A stretch of 64,000 nt of DNA from Brasenia schreberi (GCA_036023115.1 JAYKKT010000089.1:17726501-17790500), one strand, 5' to 3'; counted from the stretch's first letter, positions 30,831 to 42,000 are shown. Translations and numbers: made by a program. Notes: generated by a model not told the origin, from the sequence alone.

Positions 30831-32891
30831 CTACGCCACATCTAGTGGAAGGATGTTGAGCCCTCCTCCACCATCGACTAGGCACCTGTCCAGAGAGTGG
30901 TTGTTTAGAACCACCTCGATATGCAAGGCCTGGTTATGGGTTTCGTAGGGTCTATCTACATCATCTTCCGAAAAGGTGATGGGCGATTTTGCTCCTAATA
31001 AAGCCACTTGGGCAGACAAGGATTCCGGACTTAGTTTCGAATCAACCTTGGCCCTTTCTAGAATTTTCTCTAAGACAAGTCTATGCCTAGGCGAGGTTTT
31101 GATAAGCTCTAGAATAGACATGTGAATAGGAATCTTTGAAAGGTGGTTTTTGAAATCATAAGGATTTAGGATGATTTTGTCCTTATCTGCTTTTGGCATA
31201 CCACTAGGGATACATGCTTTTGAGGGGCCAGGCACACTGACCACCTTTTGAGCACCTTGAAGGTGCGGGGGTTGGTAGATCCTCCCGGATCTAGTGACTT
31301 CCCCCACGACCAGCCTAGGGTTCGCGCTAAACTTGGCTCTAAGGATGAGCTGAGGAGAACCTTGGATTTTAAAAACTGGTTTTGCCGGGGTTTCCACTTT
31401 TGGTGGTCCCCGAATGACGACTTGGGCGGGCCTCTTGTATAATACAAGGATGGGCGCACAAGTAGGTCGACCAGGTTCGGGCTTTTGCGCTAGTTCCTTG
31501 GAAATGGTGAGGGTACATACCTCCTTTCCTTTCCCACTGCCACTGGCGTGTTTGGGAAAGGGTTCTTTGAAGATAGCTTGAGGTGGCTCAGGTTCTGCAG
31601 TGACCTGGAGTCGGCCTTCTGCTATCAAGTTCTCAATTTTATTTAAAAGAGAGAAGCAGCGTTTGGTATCATGGCCTTTGAGTCGATGATACTTGCAAAA
31701 TCGGTTTAAATACCCCCCTTTGGAAGTGACTCCTTCGGGGATTTCAGGGAGTTCGATCATGCCCTGGGCAAGTAAGAGGTCTAGGACCTCCGACACAGGT
31801 TGCCCCAGCGGAGTGTACTCCCGTTTTTCAATCGGTTTTGAAAAATTGCGCTCTCTCTTATTTTCTATTTTTTCAAAATTTTTAGAAGTGCCTGCCATGC
31901 CTGGATCCACCCGGACATTGGCGATTTTGTGGGGCTTTGCCCCTTTGTCCGTCGTGGGCAGCCCATATGCGATGGGCTTTTCCAGACGGGTTTTTGGAAC
32001 GGCACTTCCTTTCCATAAGTGGTCGTATGTCCCTTTTCGTAAGTTGGTTTCGAAAAGGGAGGCCTTTTTGATCAACTTATGGAAAGTTGAAATCTCGTGG
32101 AGCGAGAGAAGGGTTTTTAACTCGCTTTTGAAATTATCCAGGATGAGCATTACTGCGCATCCTTCGGATATAGGCTCTCGCACTTGGCCTAAAAGCGACC
32201 TCCATCTTATAATGAAGGCATGGAGATCTTCGTTCATGCCTTGCTTGGTATCCCTTAAGGTATTCAGGGTTGGCGTGACTTCCACGTTGTGTGCAAATCT
32301 TTGCATGAAGCAGTTCGCTAACTCTTCAAAAGTAGCGAACTGGCTTAAGTCGTAGGAAGCCAGCCATTTGGCAGTTGTGCCTTTAAGGGATAGAGGGAAC
32401 CAATACACCCATTTCATCGAGTCCTTTTTCTTCTTATGGGCTCGACGCGAGAAAAGCTGCAAGTGAGACCTAGGGTCTCCCATGCCATCATACCGATGGA
32501 AGTTCGGTATTTCATCGTCATTGTCTGTTTCGTAATCCATAGGAAGGAAATCAGACAGGGCGTAGCTTCTTTTCTCTTTATTCTGCCCTTTTAGCTGTAG
32601 GGCTTTACGGTCCTTTTGTGTGAAGGACTCGTGGTATTGGTTGCCTTCCATTACGGAGGCCTCTTTTTGCTTGCTAGGTTTTTCAGATTTCTTTTTGGGC
32701 CTTTGTTCACCGTTTGATGAACATGAATCGCCTACTTCAGCCTCTTGGCTGAGAGCATCGATTTTGGCCTCAAACTCCCTTCTCAAGTCCTGGATTTCAT
32801 CTAGTTTTTTGTTTTTGAAAATCCTCCTAGAGTGAGAACTTGATGCGCATGAGCCTTGGCTCGACACTTCACTTGGATTGGATTTTGACAT
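30831..32891 (-). CDS. gag: Gag with truncated protease, array unit 2 (686 aa)
   Basis: Second copy of the array gag, from ATG 32891. It differs from unit 1 by one amino acid change (KPSK for KPRK near residue 72) and one missing Arg in KRRSYA near 107 (a 3-bp difference, in frame). Gag core, zinc knuckle (C399, H402, H407, C412) and the protease DGG site are unchanged, and the same TAG follows DVA. Near identity to unit 1 fits a recent in-place duplication. LTR3 (33033-36443) is the promoter for this unit. Confidence 0.93.
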   Translation of the reverse strand: MSKSNPSEVSSQGSCASSSHSRRIFKNKKLDEIQDLRREFEAKIDALSQEAEVGDSCSSNGEQRPKKKSEKPSKQKEASVMEGNQYHESFTQKDRKALQLKGQNKEKRSYALSDFLPMDYETDNDDEIPNFHRYDGMGDPRSHLQLFSRRAHKKKKDSMKWVYWFPLSLKGTTAKWLASYDLSQFATFEELANCFMQRFAHNVEVTPTLNTLRDTKQGMNEDLHAFIIRWRSLLGQVREPISEGCAVMLILDNFKSELKTLLSLHEISTFHKLIKKASLFETNLRKGTYDHLWKGSAVPKTRLEKPIAYGLPTTDKGAKPHKIANVRVDPGMAGTSKNFEKIENKRERNFSKPIEKREYTPLGQPVSEVLDLLLAQGMIELPEIPEGVTSKGGYLNRFCKYHRLKGHDTKRCFSLLNKIENLIAEGRLQVTAEPEPPQAIFKEPFPKHASGSGKGKEVCTLTISKELAQKPEPGRPTCAPILVLYKRPAQVVIRGPPKVETPAKPVFKIQGSPQLILRAKFSANPRLVVGEVTRSGRIYQPPHLQGAQKVVSVPGPSKACIPSGMPKADKDKIILNPYDFKNHLSKIPIHMSILELIKTSPRHRLVLEKILERAKVDSKLSPESLSAQVALLGAKSPITFSEDDVDRPYETHNQALHIEVVLNNHSLDRCLVDGGGGLNILPLDVA

Positions 32892-33009
32892 GCTTTTCAA
32901 GCTTTTTCAAAACTTCCTAAGTAAAAGCAAAGAAAACAAGTTAAAACGACACCTTTATAAAATTTTCGCAAGACTTCTACAAGTAAACTTGATTTTTGAA
33001 AAGGCTCAC

Positions 33010-33027
33010 GTCCCACCGGGCGTGCCA
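33010..33027 (-). other. Primer-binding site, unit 2
   Basis: TGGCACGCCCGGTGGGAC on the minus strand, five bases from the LTR3 end. Confidence 0.82.
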
Positions 33028-33649
33028 ATCTCTGTAGACGCGCGAAAATCCCCGCCTCTTCGCCTCTTTCGGGGGCTTGGAGTGGATCTTCTCGTGCGTT
33101 CTAAGGCCTATGTATACAAATAGGGCGTGCCAGCTAGCTTACTTAAGCTAGCGAAGATATATTTAACACTCACTTCTAAACGTGGCGACTGTGAGCAAGT
33201 AAGCTCTTGTCGTCGCAGACCTTCTTGCACCGATGCGCAAGGGTCAGTCTGTACGCTTTTGCAAAAATCGAGTTTTGGAGAGAAAAGTCCACGAAGCGGT
33301 TCGAGGTGTCTATTTCGGGTCTTTAAGATGTGATTGCATATTTTAGATCACGTGGATTTGCACGTGCCTAAGTCTTTTCTTTTATCCCTTTTCGGGCCGC
33401 CTAGTTTGTGTGTTATGAACACTCCACTACATGGGCGAATTCGAGCGGGGCTTGCTTGGATGCAATATGCATCCTACCTCGTGGTATGGCGTAGATGCAA
33501 TGCAAACTCACGCTACTCCAAAGGGAAAACCCGAAATGTAAAGACAATACTGAAGGGAAATAGCAGAAGGGAAATAACCGAAGGGAAATAACCGAAGGGA
33601 AATATGGATATATCTTATGTATATGAGCCCTTACTCGGGTCTTGCAAAT

Positions 33650-34245
33650 AAGAGCGAAGGCTCAATGTGGGTGCGTGCTTGAATTGAAAGACTTACACAC
33701 ACGACATGAAATTAAACCCAAATATAAATTGCAGTATGGCCTTGACTAAGGTCTTGGGAGTAAGAGCGAAGGCTCAATGTGTGTGAGAGTGCTTGAATTG
33801 AAGTACTACACACACGACATAAATGAAACCCAAATATAACTGCAATAAGGCCTTTACTAAGGTCTTGGGAGTAAGAGCGAAGGCTCAATGTGTGTGAAAG
33901 TGCTTGAATTGAAAGACTTACTCACACGACATGAAATGAAACCCAAATAGTATAGGTCGGCCCTTACTTGGGTCTTTCAAATAAGAGCGAAAGCTCAATG
34001 TGTGTGAGAGTGCTTGAATTGAAAGACTTACTCACACAACAAGAAATGAAACCCAAATAGTATAGGTCGGCCCTTACTTGGGTCTTTCAAATAAGAGCGA
34101 AAGCTCAATGTGTGTGAGAGTGCTTGAATTGAAAGACTTACTAACACGACAAGAAATGAAACCCAAATAGTATAGGTCGGCCCTTACTTGGGTCTTTCAA
34201 ATAAGAGCGAAAGCTCAATGTGTGTGAGAGTGCTTGAATTGAAAG
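33650..34245. repeat. ~110-bp tandem repeats, LTR3
   Basis: Six units, agreeing with LTR2 at sites where LTR1 differs. Confidence 0.88.
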
Positions 34246-34478
34246 ACAACGCACCCAACTTAAACAAAAACCCTTCGAAAATGAAAGTATATGTACACTT
34301 ATATATTAGGGGCTGATTAGGCCCGTGTGTGTTCAAAATCGTGCACGACTAAGAGAGTGCACGTGTGTGGTTGTGCCAAGCCACGTTATTACAAGCGGGG
34401 GGAGACTATGCTCCGTTATTACAACCCCGTATCAAATTGAATCTCAAGCAAGTGTACAACTAAAGACCGAGTTTAGAC

Positions 34479-34484
34479 ACTTAC
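34479..34484 (-). promoter_or_regulatory. Splice-donor-like GTAAGT, LTR3
   Basis: CTACTCGTAAGTGTC on the minus strand; pairs with the acceptor-like CTTAG at 32917, 1568 bases away, as in unit 1. Confidence 0.55.
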
Positions 34485-35202
34485 GAGTAGCTGGTCCGTA
34501 GAGGTCTTGCTTGAGCGTGGACTTGGCCTTGGGCTGCAAACGGGAGCTCCGCGAAGGTAGGTGATCAAGGGTGCTGGCCGGCTGCAAGTGGGGCGCGGGA
34601 TAGGCGCCTCGAAGGTGTCCGGTGGCAAGTAGATGGCGGCTTCAAGTAGGGGGTTTAAAGTGGCTGAATGAGTGGGTTCTTAGGGTCACTAGGGGAGTTG
34701 AGAGTTTAGGGAAGCTGGACCTAAAAGGTGAGCTGGTGGGAAGGCCGAATAGGACACCTAGGGGAGGGTCGAATGGGAGATGATGGCTAGGTAGTGGCCG
34801 GCAGCTTGGGTTATATTAGGTTCGGCTAGGTTAAAGTGGTGGTGGCAAGGGGGATGAGATGAAGGTAGGATGGGTGGCTAAGAGTGGAGAGGTGGTAGAG
34901 AGGGGCTTTGAGGGAGTTTGGGGTACTTACCGAATGGGGGGAGGTGGCGGATGAAGTGGGAAGCAGGCGGGCAGGTGGCTGTCGGCTGGTTCGGTTGGGT
35001 GGAGGTGATGGCGTCCGGCTGAGGGATGGTGGTGGTGGATGGAAGAGGGAAGATGGCGGAGCAGGTGGCGGCTGGTGGGGCAGATGGAGCAGGCGGAGGT
35101 GGGGAGTGGTCCCGGCTGGGTGAGAGATGGGAGAAGGAGAGGGCCCGGCTGGGTGCGATGGTGGTTCCCACTTTTTGAAAAACCCGCCCACAAGGAGGGG
35201 GG

Positions 35203-35210
35203 TTTAAATA
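35203..35210 (-). promoter_or_regulatory. TATA-like box, LTR3
   Basis: TATTTAAA on the minus strand followed by C-rich leader; promoter for unit 2 and the presumed original promoter of the insertion. Confidence 0.6.
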
Positions 35211-36443
35211 GGGGATGGGTAGGTCAGTTAGGGCTGGGCTGTGGGTAGTGGTTAGGTGGTTTAGGTAGGCTGGTATGTAGATAAGGTGGGCTGGAAGGGG
35301 TTGGGCCAGATATTTTAAAACTAGGGGTTTGGGTAAATCGTGGGCTAAGGGTGGTTTAGGGGTTTAGGGCTAGGTTAGGTGGTTGGGTTTTGGGGTGAGG
35401 TTTAGTGAGCTAGGTTTGGTGATTAGGCTAGGTTTAGGCTAGGATTAGGGAAATTAATCTAGGTTTAGGGAAGGATTAGGGAAGTGGGTTAGGTGATTAG
35501 GTTGGGATTAGGACGGGATTAGGGAAATGGGTTAGGTGATTAGGTTCAGATTAGGGGTGGATTAGGGGTTTAGGCTAGGTTTAGGCATTTTGGGCTAGGT
35601 TTAGGTGAAGGAGCTCCCTTAGCATGGCCCATAGACCTTGATCACCCCATGTTGGTGCAGCCCTAGGTTAGGTTTTAGCTAATTACAAGCTTAAACCCAC
35701 TCAATTAGGCTAACCCACATGATTAAACCCAAACTTGACACACAAGTCAAGCTTAATACAACACTCTTGATATTTTTCAACCCCACTCTCTCTCATGCCC
35801 AATATCCCACGTGAATTTCAAGTGGGCCCCACCTCCATTTATGAGAAGGTGATGTGGGCCATGGATATGGATATTGGATTGGATCTCTGGATCCAAATCC
35901 AAATCCAAGTCTACATATGGGTTTGGATTGGAATCTGGATATATATGGTCCAGATCCAATCCAAACTAAACTCTGACTCCTTCGAGCTGGGTTCGAAACG
36001 GACGATTCGTGCGGGGCCTGACAGCATCAGTACTCCGTCTGCGTTGGGTCTTCGCCAACATAGTCGTCCGCCTCCGTTTCTGCCTTTCGGAAATGACTTC
36101 AAATGCTATTTTGATAAGAACAGGGTCTTGGACGTTCGAGATCCTGGGGTGTGAATCAGATACAAGAGTTGCTGCGCCGGGCTCGACAGGTGCTCCGGTT
36201 CCGGGCTCTTCTTGGCTCTCCTGGTCCTGTCTTGATCGGGCCAAGCCACTTCGGGGTTTCAAAACATGTTTTAAAAGGGTTTTCAAAAGCCATATCGTAT
36301 GTTTTTGAAAGATATAGTTTAAAACATATATACAGGGTTGTTTGGAAGGCTCCTGGGTTTCCAAACTCAAAATGGCCCTTTGGGGCTGCTTGTATAAAAC
36401 CAGATGGATTTTGAGAAATTCGTGGGATTTCGGGGTGTTTACA

Positions 36444-36448
36444 ATAAC
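36444..36448. other. Target-site duplication ATAAC, right copy
   Basis: Directly follows the array's terminal ...GTTTACA. E's LTR continues with ACACAAACTAGG, which completes GTTCATAACACACAAACTAG. Confidence 0.92.
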
Positions 36449-36824
36449 ACACAAACTAGGTGGCCCGAAAAGGGATAAAAGAAAAGACTTAGGCACGTGC
36501 AAATCCACGTGATCCAAAATATGCAATCGCATCCTAAAGACCCGAAATAGACACCTCGAGCCACTTCATAGACTTTCTCTCCAAAACTCGATTTTTGCAA
36601 AAGCGTACAGACTGACCCTTGCGCATCGGTGCAAGAAGGTCTGCGACGACAAGAGCTTACTTGCTCACAGTCGCCACGTTTAGAAGTCAGTGATAAAAAT
36701 ATCTTCGCTAGCTTAAGTAAGCTAGCTGGCACGCCCTATTTGTATACATAGGCCTTAGACACACGAGAAGATCCACTACAAGCCCCGAAAGAGACGAAGA
36801 GGCGGGGATTTTCGCGCGTCTACA
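36449..36824 (+). repeat. 3' LTR of E, terminal part
   Basis: Reverse complement of the low-coordinate ends of the minus-strand LTRs (compare 33033-33420). It ends GCGCGTCTACA at 36824 and completes the LTR broken at 18309. Confidence 0.9.
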
Positions 36825-37439
36825 AACACGTATGGCATAACTCACCACTTCTCTTCGCCCTACTACCCTCAAGACAACGGCCAAGCCGAAGCCACAAACA
36901 AGACTCTCATTAGCATAATTGAGAAGACTTTAGAGAAGGGTAGGACGTGGCACGAGAAGCTGGATGAAGCCTTATGGGCTTATAGGACTTCCATCCGGAC
37001 TCCCACGAATGCCACACCATTGGAATTGGTCTATGGCACAAACGCCGTTCTTCCCATTCATACTCAACTGCATTCATTCCATACATCCATAGCACTCGAC
37101 CTCCCCCTAGAGACACTTCAGCATGCTAGGATGGCCGAACTAGATTTGCTAGATGAGAGGCGACTCCTTGCCATGGATCATGCTCGTGCATACCGGCAAA
37201 GGATAGCCCGACACTATGGCAAACACATGAGACCTCGCCACTTTGAAGTGGGAGATCTGGTTTTGAAAATCATCCACTATCGTGGCCCACATCCACTCGG
37301 AAAGTGGCACCCCAAGTGGGATGGACCCTATGCTGTACGGGCAACCACCACGAACAATTCATATTGGTTGATCGATGTAGAAGGTAAGAATTTAGCAGAT
37401 CCTATCAATATTCAATACTTAAAGAAGTATCATGTGTAG
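36825..37439 (+). pseudogene. Integrase C-terminal fragment of element F
   Basis: Open frame from the junction (AAC ACG TAT GGC) to the normal stop after YLKKYHV. It carries the third catalytic residue (GQAEA), the WHEKLDEALWAYRTS region and the WDGPYAVRATT end. The first two thirds of integrase and the rest of pol are missing because E's LTR sits directly upstream. AACAC (36825-36829) is the candidate target duplication for E; its partner would be left of the window. Some amino acid differences from E's integrase show it is an older or separate copy. Confidence 0.85.
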
Positions 37440-37975
37440 GATTTGGATTAAATTCCAGTTTTTGAAAAATTTTAGGGATAGCTGCCCTGAGACCTGAAAA
37501 TAAGGTGCAAAGGCAAAGTCGTGTGACCCTGAGTGAGAGAATTCGCACTTGTGAAAGAGTGGAGTCTTCAAAATCGTGGTTACATTTCAAAATCCTTCTT
37601 CTTACAAAGAAAGGCCTAGTTCAACATAGCAAGATACTTGCAAGTAGTACGTGCTATTTCTAAATAGGCTGATCTGGAATGGATCGAGTGTAGGCTTGGG
37701 ATAAGTCCTCCCCTCTTCTCTTCTCCTTCCAAAAGGGAAACAAAAGCCCAAACAAAGGGAATTTCCCATTCAAAGTATCTTTCCAAAAGAAAGAAACCAA
37801 AATTCAAAAGAAAAATCGATTCTCTTATGGAAAAGGAGGGATTAAAGAAAAAATACTCCCAAAGGTAGACCCTCTATGAAAAAAAGGAAAAAGAGGCCAA
37901 AAAGCTCAAAAAGAGCAGTTTTCCGCCTTCTATGCCTTAAACCACGGGACGCTTCAGAAGGGACCGTGGTATGCA
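37440..37975 (+). other. 3' UTR of F, partial
   Basis: Matches 14766-15300 of E. It stops abruptly after GGGACCGTGGTAT, where an inverted fragment begins. No gene. Confidence 0.75.
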
Positions 37976-38192
37976 CATAGGGCTTTTTGTCCAGGGGTTT
38001 TGGAAATAAGGGATTCTTGGGTTTTCCTAGAATGGTCAGAACTTTGAGGGGGCCAGCCTTGGGTGGCCCCTTCACATATATGACCTTCCTAGGGTTTTTC
38101 AATGTGAGCCTTGGTGGCTCAAGCATGGTTTGCCCCAATTTTACCTCGTAGGTCTGGGAACTTGACAAGCAAGGGGAATTTATGACCCCTTT
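37976..38192 (-). pseudogene. Inverted protease-to-G-patch linker fragment inside F
   Basis: Minus-strand reading gives the linker after the protease (QTYEVKLGQTMLEPPRLTL..., ending in PLDKKPY), homologous to 49590-49750 and 58210-58400. It lies in opposite orientation to F, between its 3' UTR and its LTR, and replaces the last part of the 3' UTR and the polypurine tract. It is diverged from the A copies, so it derives from another subfamily or is old. Confidence 0.75.
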
Positions 38193-40794
38193 TTAAACAT
38201 CCTGAAATCCCATGAACTTCTCAAAATAACCTGGTTTTGTAAAAGCAGCTCCAGAGGGCTATTTTGAGTCTGGAAACCCAGGAGCCTTCCAGATAAACCC
38301 TGTACATATGTTTAAACTATATATGTTTTAAAATATGTATAATATAGTTTTAAAACCTTATAAAATACCTTTTGAAACCCCACGAAGCGGCTTGTCCTGA
38401 TGAAAGCAGGACCAGAAGAGCCAAAGAGAGCCCAGAACCGGAGCACATGTTGAGCCCGGCACAGCAACTCTCGTGTTAGATTCATCCCCAGGATCTCGAA
38501 CGTCCAAGTCCCTATTATCAACAAAAATCATTTGAAATCATCTCCGAAAGGTGAAAACAGAAGCGGACGACCATGTTGGTGAAGACCCAACGCAAGATGG
38601 AGTAATGATGCTGTCAGACCCCGCACAAACCGTTCATTTCGAACATACCCGGAAGGAGTCAGAATTCAGTTTGGATTGGATCTGGACCATATATATCCAG
38701 ATCCCAATCCAAACATATATGTGGATTTGGATCCAAAGATCCAATCCAGTATCCACATCACCTTCTCATAAATGGAGGTGGGGCCCACTTGAAATTCACG
38801 TGGGATTGTAGGCATGAGAGAGAATGGGGAGGATTAAGTATGAGGGAAATGTATTAAGCTTGACTTGTGTGTCAAGTTTTGGGTTAATCATGTGGGTTAG
38901 CCTGATTAGTATGGGTTTAAGCTTGTATGAACTTACACCTAACCTAGGGCTGCACCAACATGATGCAATGAAGTCCATGGGCTATGCAAAGGGATGCTGC
39001 TAACCCAATCCTAAGCCAAAATCCTTAATCCTAGCCATTTGCCCTAATCCCGGCCTAATCCCAACCTAACCCACCTCACTAAACCTCACCCTAAAACCAA
39101 CCCACCTAGCTAAGCCCTAAACCACTAAACCACCCCACCTAAACCCTAGCACACCATATCCCTAAAACAACCTAAACTAAATATCTGCGCCCCCCTAAAT
39201 ATCTAGCCCACCTTATCACCACACCACCATCACCTAACCACTAAACCACCCCTTCAAAACCAGCCCAATCGACCTTTTGAAAATCCTATAAAAACCCCCG
39301 CCTAGTGGGCAGGTTTTTCAGATTTTTTCTAGCCACCTTGGGCCAACCGAGCCCTTCCGCTCATCCCTCACCCTTTGCTCTCTTCTCTCACCTGCTCCAC
39401 CACCACCTCCCGGCCTGCACCACTCCACGCCACCATCATCTCCCGGCCTGCACCACTCCACGCCACCACGACCTCCCGGCCAGCTCCACTCCTTCCACCC
39501 GATTGCATCCACCTTCCACCCGGCTGCCTTCCTTGGACATCACCTTCCCCTTTCTCTCCGGTTAGTACCCTATCCTAACTCCACCCTCTCTTCACTCCCC
39601 CTCCACTCTCAACCACCACACCACCATCACTTCCCGGCCACCATCCTCCACCCTTCACCATTCGGCCAACCTCTACCCGACTGCACCTAACCACCCGCCA
39701 CCTTGCCTCTCCCCTAGACAGCCCCTAGTTAGTTACCCTTAACCTTACCTTTTCCCTTAAACCAGCCCTTAGTAAACACCCTAGCTAGCTCCCCTTTGCC
39801 ATTCCTAAGCGCCCCTAACTACCCCAACTGGCCACCACCTAACCTGCCACTAATTGGCCAGCCGCAACCGACTGCACCTAACCCCCCGCGGCCTTACACC
39901 ATCTTCCTTAGACAGCCCCCTAGTCACCCCTTAGCTCCACCTTCCCTAGGACCTGCCCTATACCTTAGTGACACTCCCTAACTACCTCAGCCCAAGACAC
40001 CACAACAGCACCCCCCTTTCATCACCCGGCTAGCGCCAAGGCGCCACATCCGCTACAACCTTGTCACCCGGCCAGCACCCTCCTTTGCAGCGCCTTTCCG
40101 AGGAGCTCCCTCTTGCATCCCAAGGCGACGCTCAAGCCCAAGCTCAAGCAAGTTACCTCTGGACCCGCTATACGTAAGTGCCTAACTTGGTCCTTGTTTA
40201 TAGACTTGCTTAAGCTCAATTAAATTTGATACGGGGTTGTAATAACGGAGCATTGTCTCCCCCCGCTTGTAATAACGTGGCTTGGCACACCCACACACAC
40301 GTGCACTTGAGCCTATCTCGCTCTTAGTTGTGCACGATTTTGAACACACACGGGCCTAATCAGCCCTTAAGATATAAACTTATTTATATAATTTAAGTTG
40401 CGTGGAGTTTTGCTTAAGTTGTGTGTGTTGTCTTTCAATTCTCGCACTCACACACATTGAGCTTTCGCTCTTACTCCCAAGACCTTAGTCAAGGCCTATT
40501 GCAATTTATATTTGGGTTTGATTTCATGTCGTGTGCGTAGTACTTCAATTCTCGCACTCACACACATTGAGCATTCGCTCTTATTCCCAAGACCTTAGTC
40601 AAGGCCATATTGCAATTTATATTTGGGTTTCATTTAAGCCATGTGAGATGTCTTTCAATATACACACAACACCCACGCAACACGTTGGCGACCTTCGGGC
40701 CCATATATATTATAAGTATTTCCCTTTCGGCTATGTCTTTAAGATTTGGGTTTTAAGGTTCAACAGTGTGCGTAGTCTTTACATATATACACGG
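38193..40794 (+). repeat. LTR of F, diverged, 3' end missing
   Basis: Begins with a decayed start (TTTAAACATCC for TGTAAACACCC). It contains the ATCCAAATCC-rich U3, a TATAAAAA box at 39287-39294, a C/T-rich leader, donor-like GTTAGT (39559) and GTAAGT (40173), the CCCCCCGCTTG box and two to three ~110-bp repeats (40430-40640). The end (40715-40794) resembles the B LTR near 8870. It is cut at 40794, where the minus-strand LTR of C starts. Confidence 0.8.
39287..39294 (+). promoter_or_regulatory. TATA box of the F LTR
   Basis: CCTATAAAAACCCC, at the same place relative to the CCCGCC motif and leader as the TATA-like boxes of the other LTRs. Confidence 0.55.
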
Positions 40795-41418
40795 TGTAGA
40801 CGCGCGAAAAATCCCCGCCTCTCCCCTTTTCAGGGCTTGGAGCGGATCCTCTCATGTGTCTAAGGCCTATTTACATAAACAGGGCGTGCCAGCTAGCTTA
40901 CCTAAGCTAGCGAAGATATATTTTACACTGACTTCTAATCGTGGCGACTGTGAGCAAGTGAGCTCTTGTCGTCGCAGACCTTCTTGCACCGATGGGCAAG
41001 GGTCAGTCTGTACGCTTTGAAAAATCGAGTTTTAGGGTATAGAAAGCCTACGAAGCGGTTCGAGGTGTTTAATTCGGGTCTTTTAGATACGATTGCAGAT
41101 TTTAGATCACGTGGATTTGCACGTACCTAAGTCCTTCCTTTTATCCCTTTTTGGGCCACCTAGTTTGTGTGTTATGAACACTCCACTACATGGGCGAATT
41201 TGAGCGGGAATACGGGGCTTGCTTCGATGCAATATGCGTCCTATCTCGTGGTACGGCATAGATGCAATGCAAACTCACGCTACTCCAAAGGGAAAACCCA
41301 AATGTAAAGACAATGCCGAAGGGAAATAACCGAAGGGAAATGACTTGTAATGTAAATGCCGAAGGGGGATATGTATATAGGGTATGTATATGGGCCCTTA
41401 CTTGGGTCTTGCAAATAA

Positions 41419-42000
41419 GAGCGAAGGCTCAATGTGGGTGCGTGCTTGAATTGAAAGACTTACACACACGACATGAAATAAAACCCAAATAAAACTTGCA
41501 GTATGGCCTTGATTAAGGTCTTGGGAATAAGAGTGAAAGCTCAATGTGTGTGAGTGCTTGAATTGGAGTACCACGCACACAACATGAAACTAAACCCAAA
41601 TAGTATAACACGGCCCTTACTTGGGTCTTTCAAATAAGAGCGAAGGCTCAATGTGTGTGAGTGCTTGAATTGAAAGACTTACACACACGACATGAAATGA
41701 AAACCCAAATAGTATAACACGGCCCTTACTTGGGTCTTTCAAATAAGAATGAAGGCTCAATGTGTGTGAGTGCTTGAATTGAAAGACTTACACACACGAC
41801 ATGAAATGAAAACCCAAATAGTATAACATGGCCCTTACTTGGGTCTTTCAAATAAGAGCGAAGGCTCACTGTGTGTGAGTGCTTGAATTGAAAGACTTAC
41901 ACACACGACATGAAATGAAAACCCAAATAGTATAGCTCGGCCCTTACTTGGGTCTTTCAAATAAGAGCGAAGGCTCAATGTGTGTGAGTGCTTGAATTGA
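41419..42000. repeat. ~110-bp tandem repeats, C LTR
   Basis: Six starts of GAGCGAAGGCTCAATG-like motif (about 41419, 41531, 41638, 41748, 41857, 41965). Confidence 0.85.

Larger units (their letters stand above)
18310..36443 (-). mobile_element. Tandem gag-only retrotransposon array: LTR-IN-LTR-IN-LTR (18.1 kb, one target duplication)
   Basis: Three LTRs (18310-21717, 25673-29081, 33033-36443) alternate with two internal regions (21718-25672, 29082-33032), giving two tandem units of about 7.36 kb plus a third LTR. The whole block has a single ATAAC duplication, so it entered as one insertion and was duplicated in place. The middle LTR is a mosaic of the outer two, as expected from unequal LTR-LTR crossing-over. 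Each unit encodes Gag, a protease cut by a stop codon, and the end of integrase; G-patch, RT, RNase H and most of integrase are deleted. This matches the published class of non-autonomous gag-bearing elements (TR-GAG) in layout. Confidence 0.93.
33033..36443 (-). repeat. Array LTR3 (5' LTR, 3.41 kb)
   Basis: TGTAGACGCG at 33033 to GGTGTTTACA at 36443. At least 20 substitutions and small indels separate it from LTR1 by eye, spread over the full length. Confidence 0.93.
11001..36824 (+). mobile_element. Element E: autonomous Tat/Ogre-like retrotransposon, 3' half, interrupted by the tandem array
   Basis: Plus-strand remainder of an element whose 5' LTR, gag and protease would lie left of the window. 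It consists of the post-G-patch spacer, an intact pol ORF, 3' UTR and a 3' LTR split into 15934-18309 and 36449-36824 by an 18.1-kb minus-strand insertion. The left edge (11001) abuts an exact LTR end of the chimera, which suggests insertion of that element with GATCC (11001-11005) as the candidate target duplication. The right LTR end (36824) abuts integrase sequence of element F. Confidence 0.82.

Noticed and set aside
18310..36443. Assembly artefact duplicating one unit
   Set aside because: The three LTRs carry distinct private variants and the two internal regions differ by small indels. A simple duplicated contig would not give the mosaic pattern, although long reads should confirm it.
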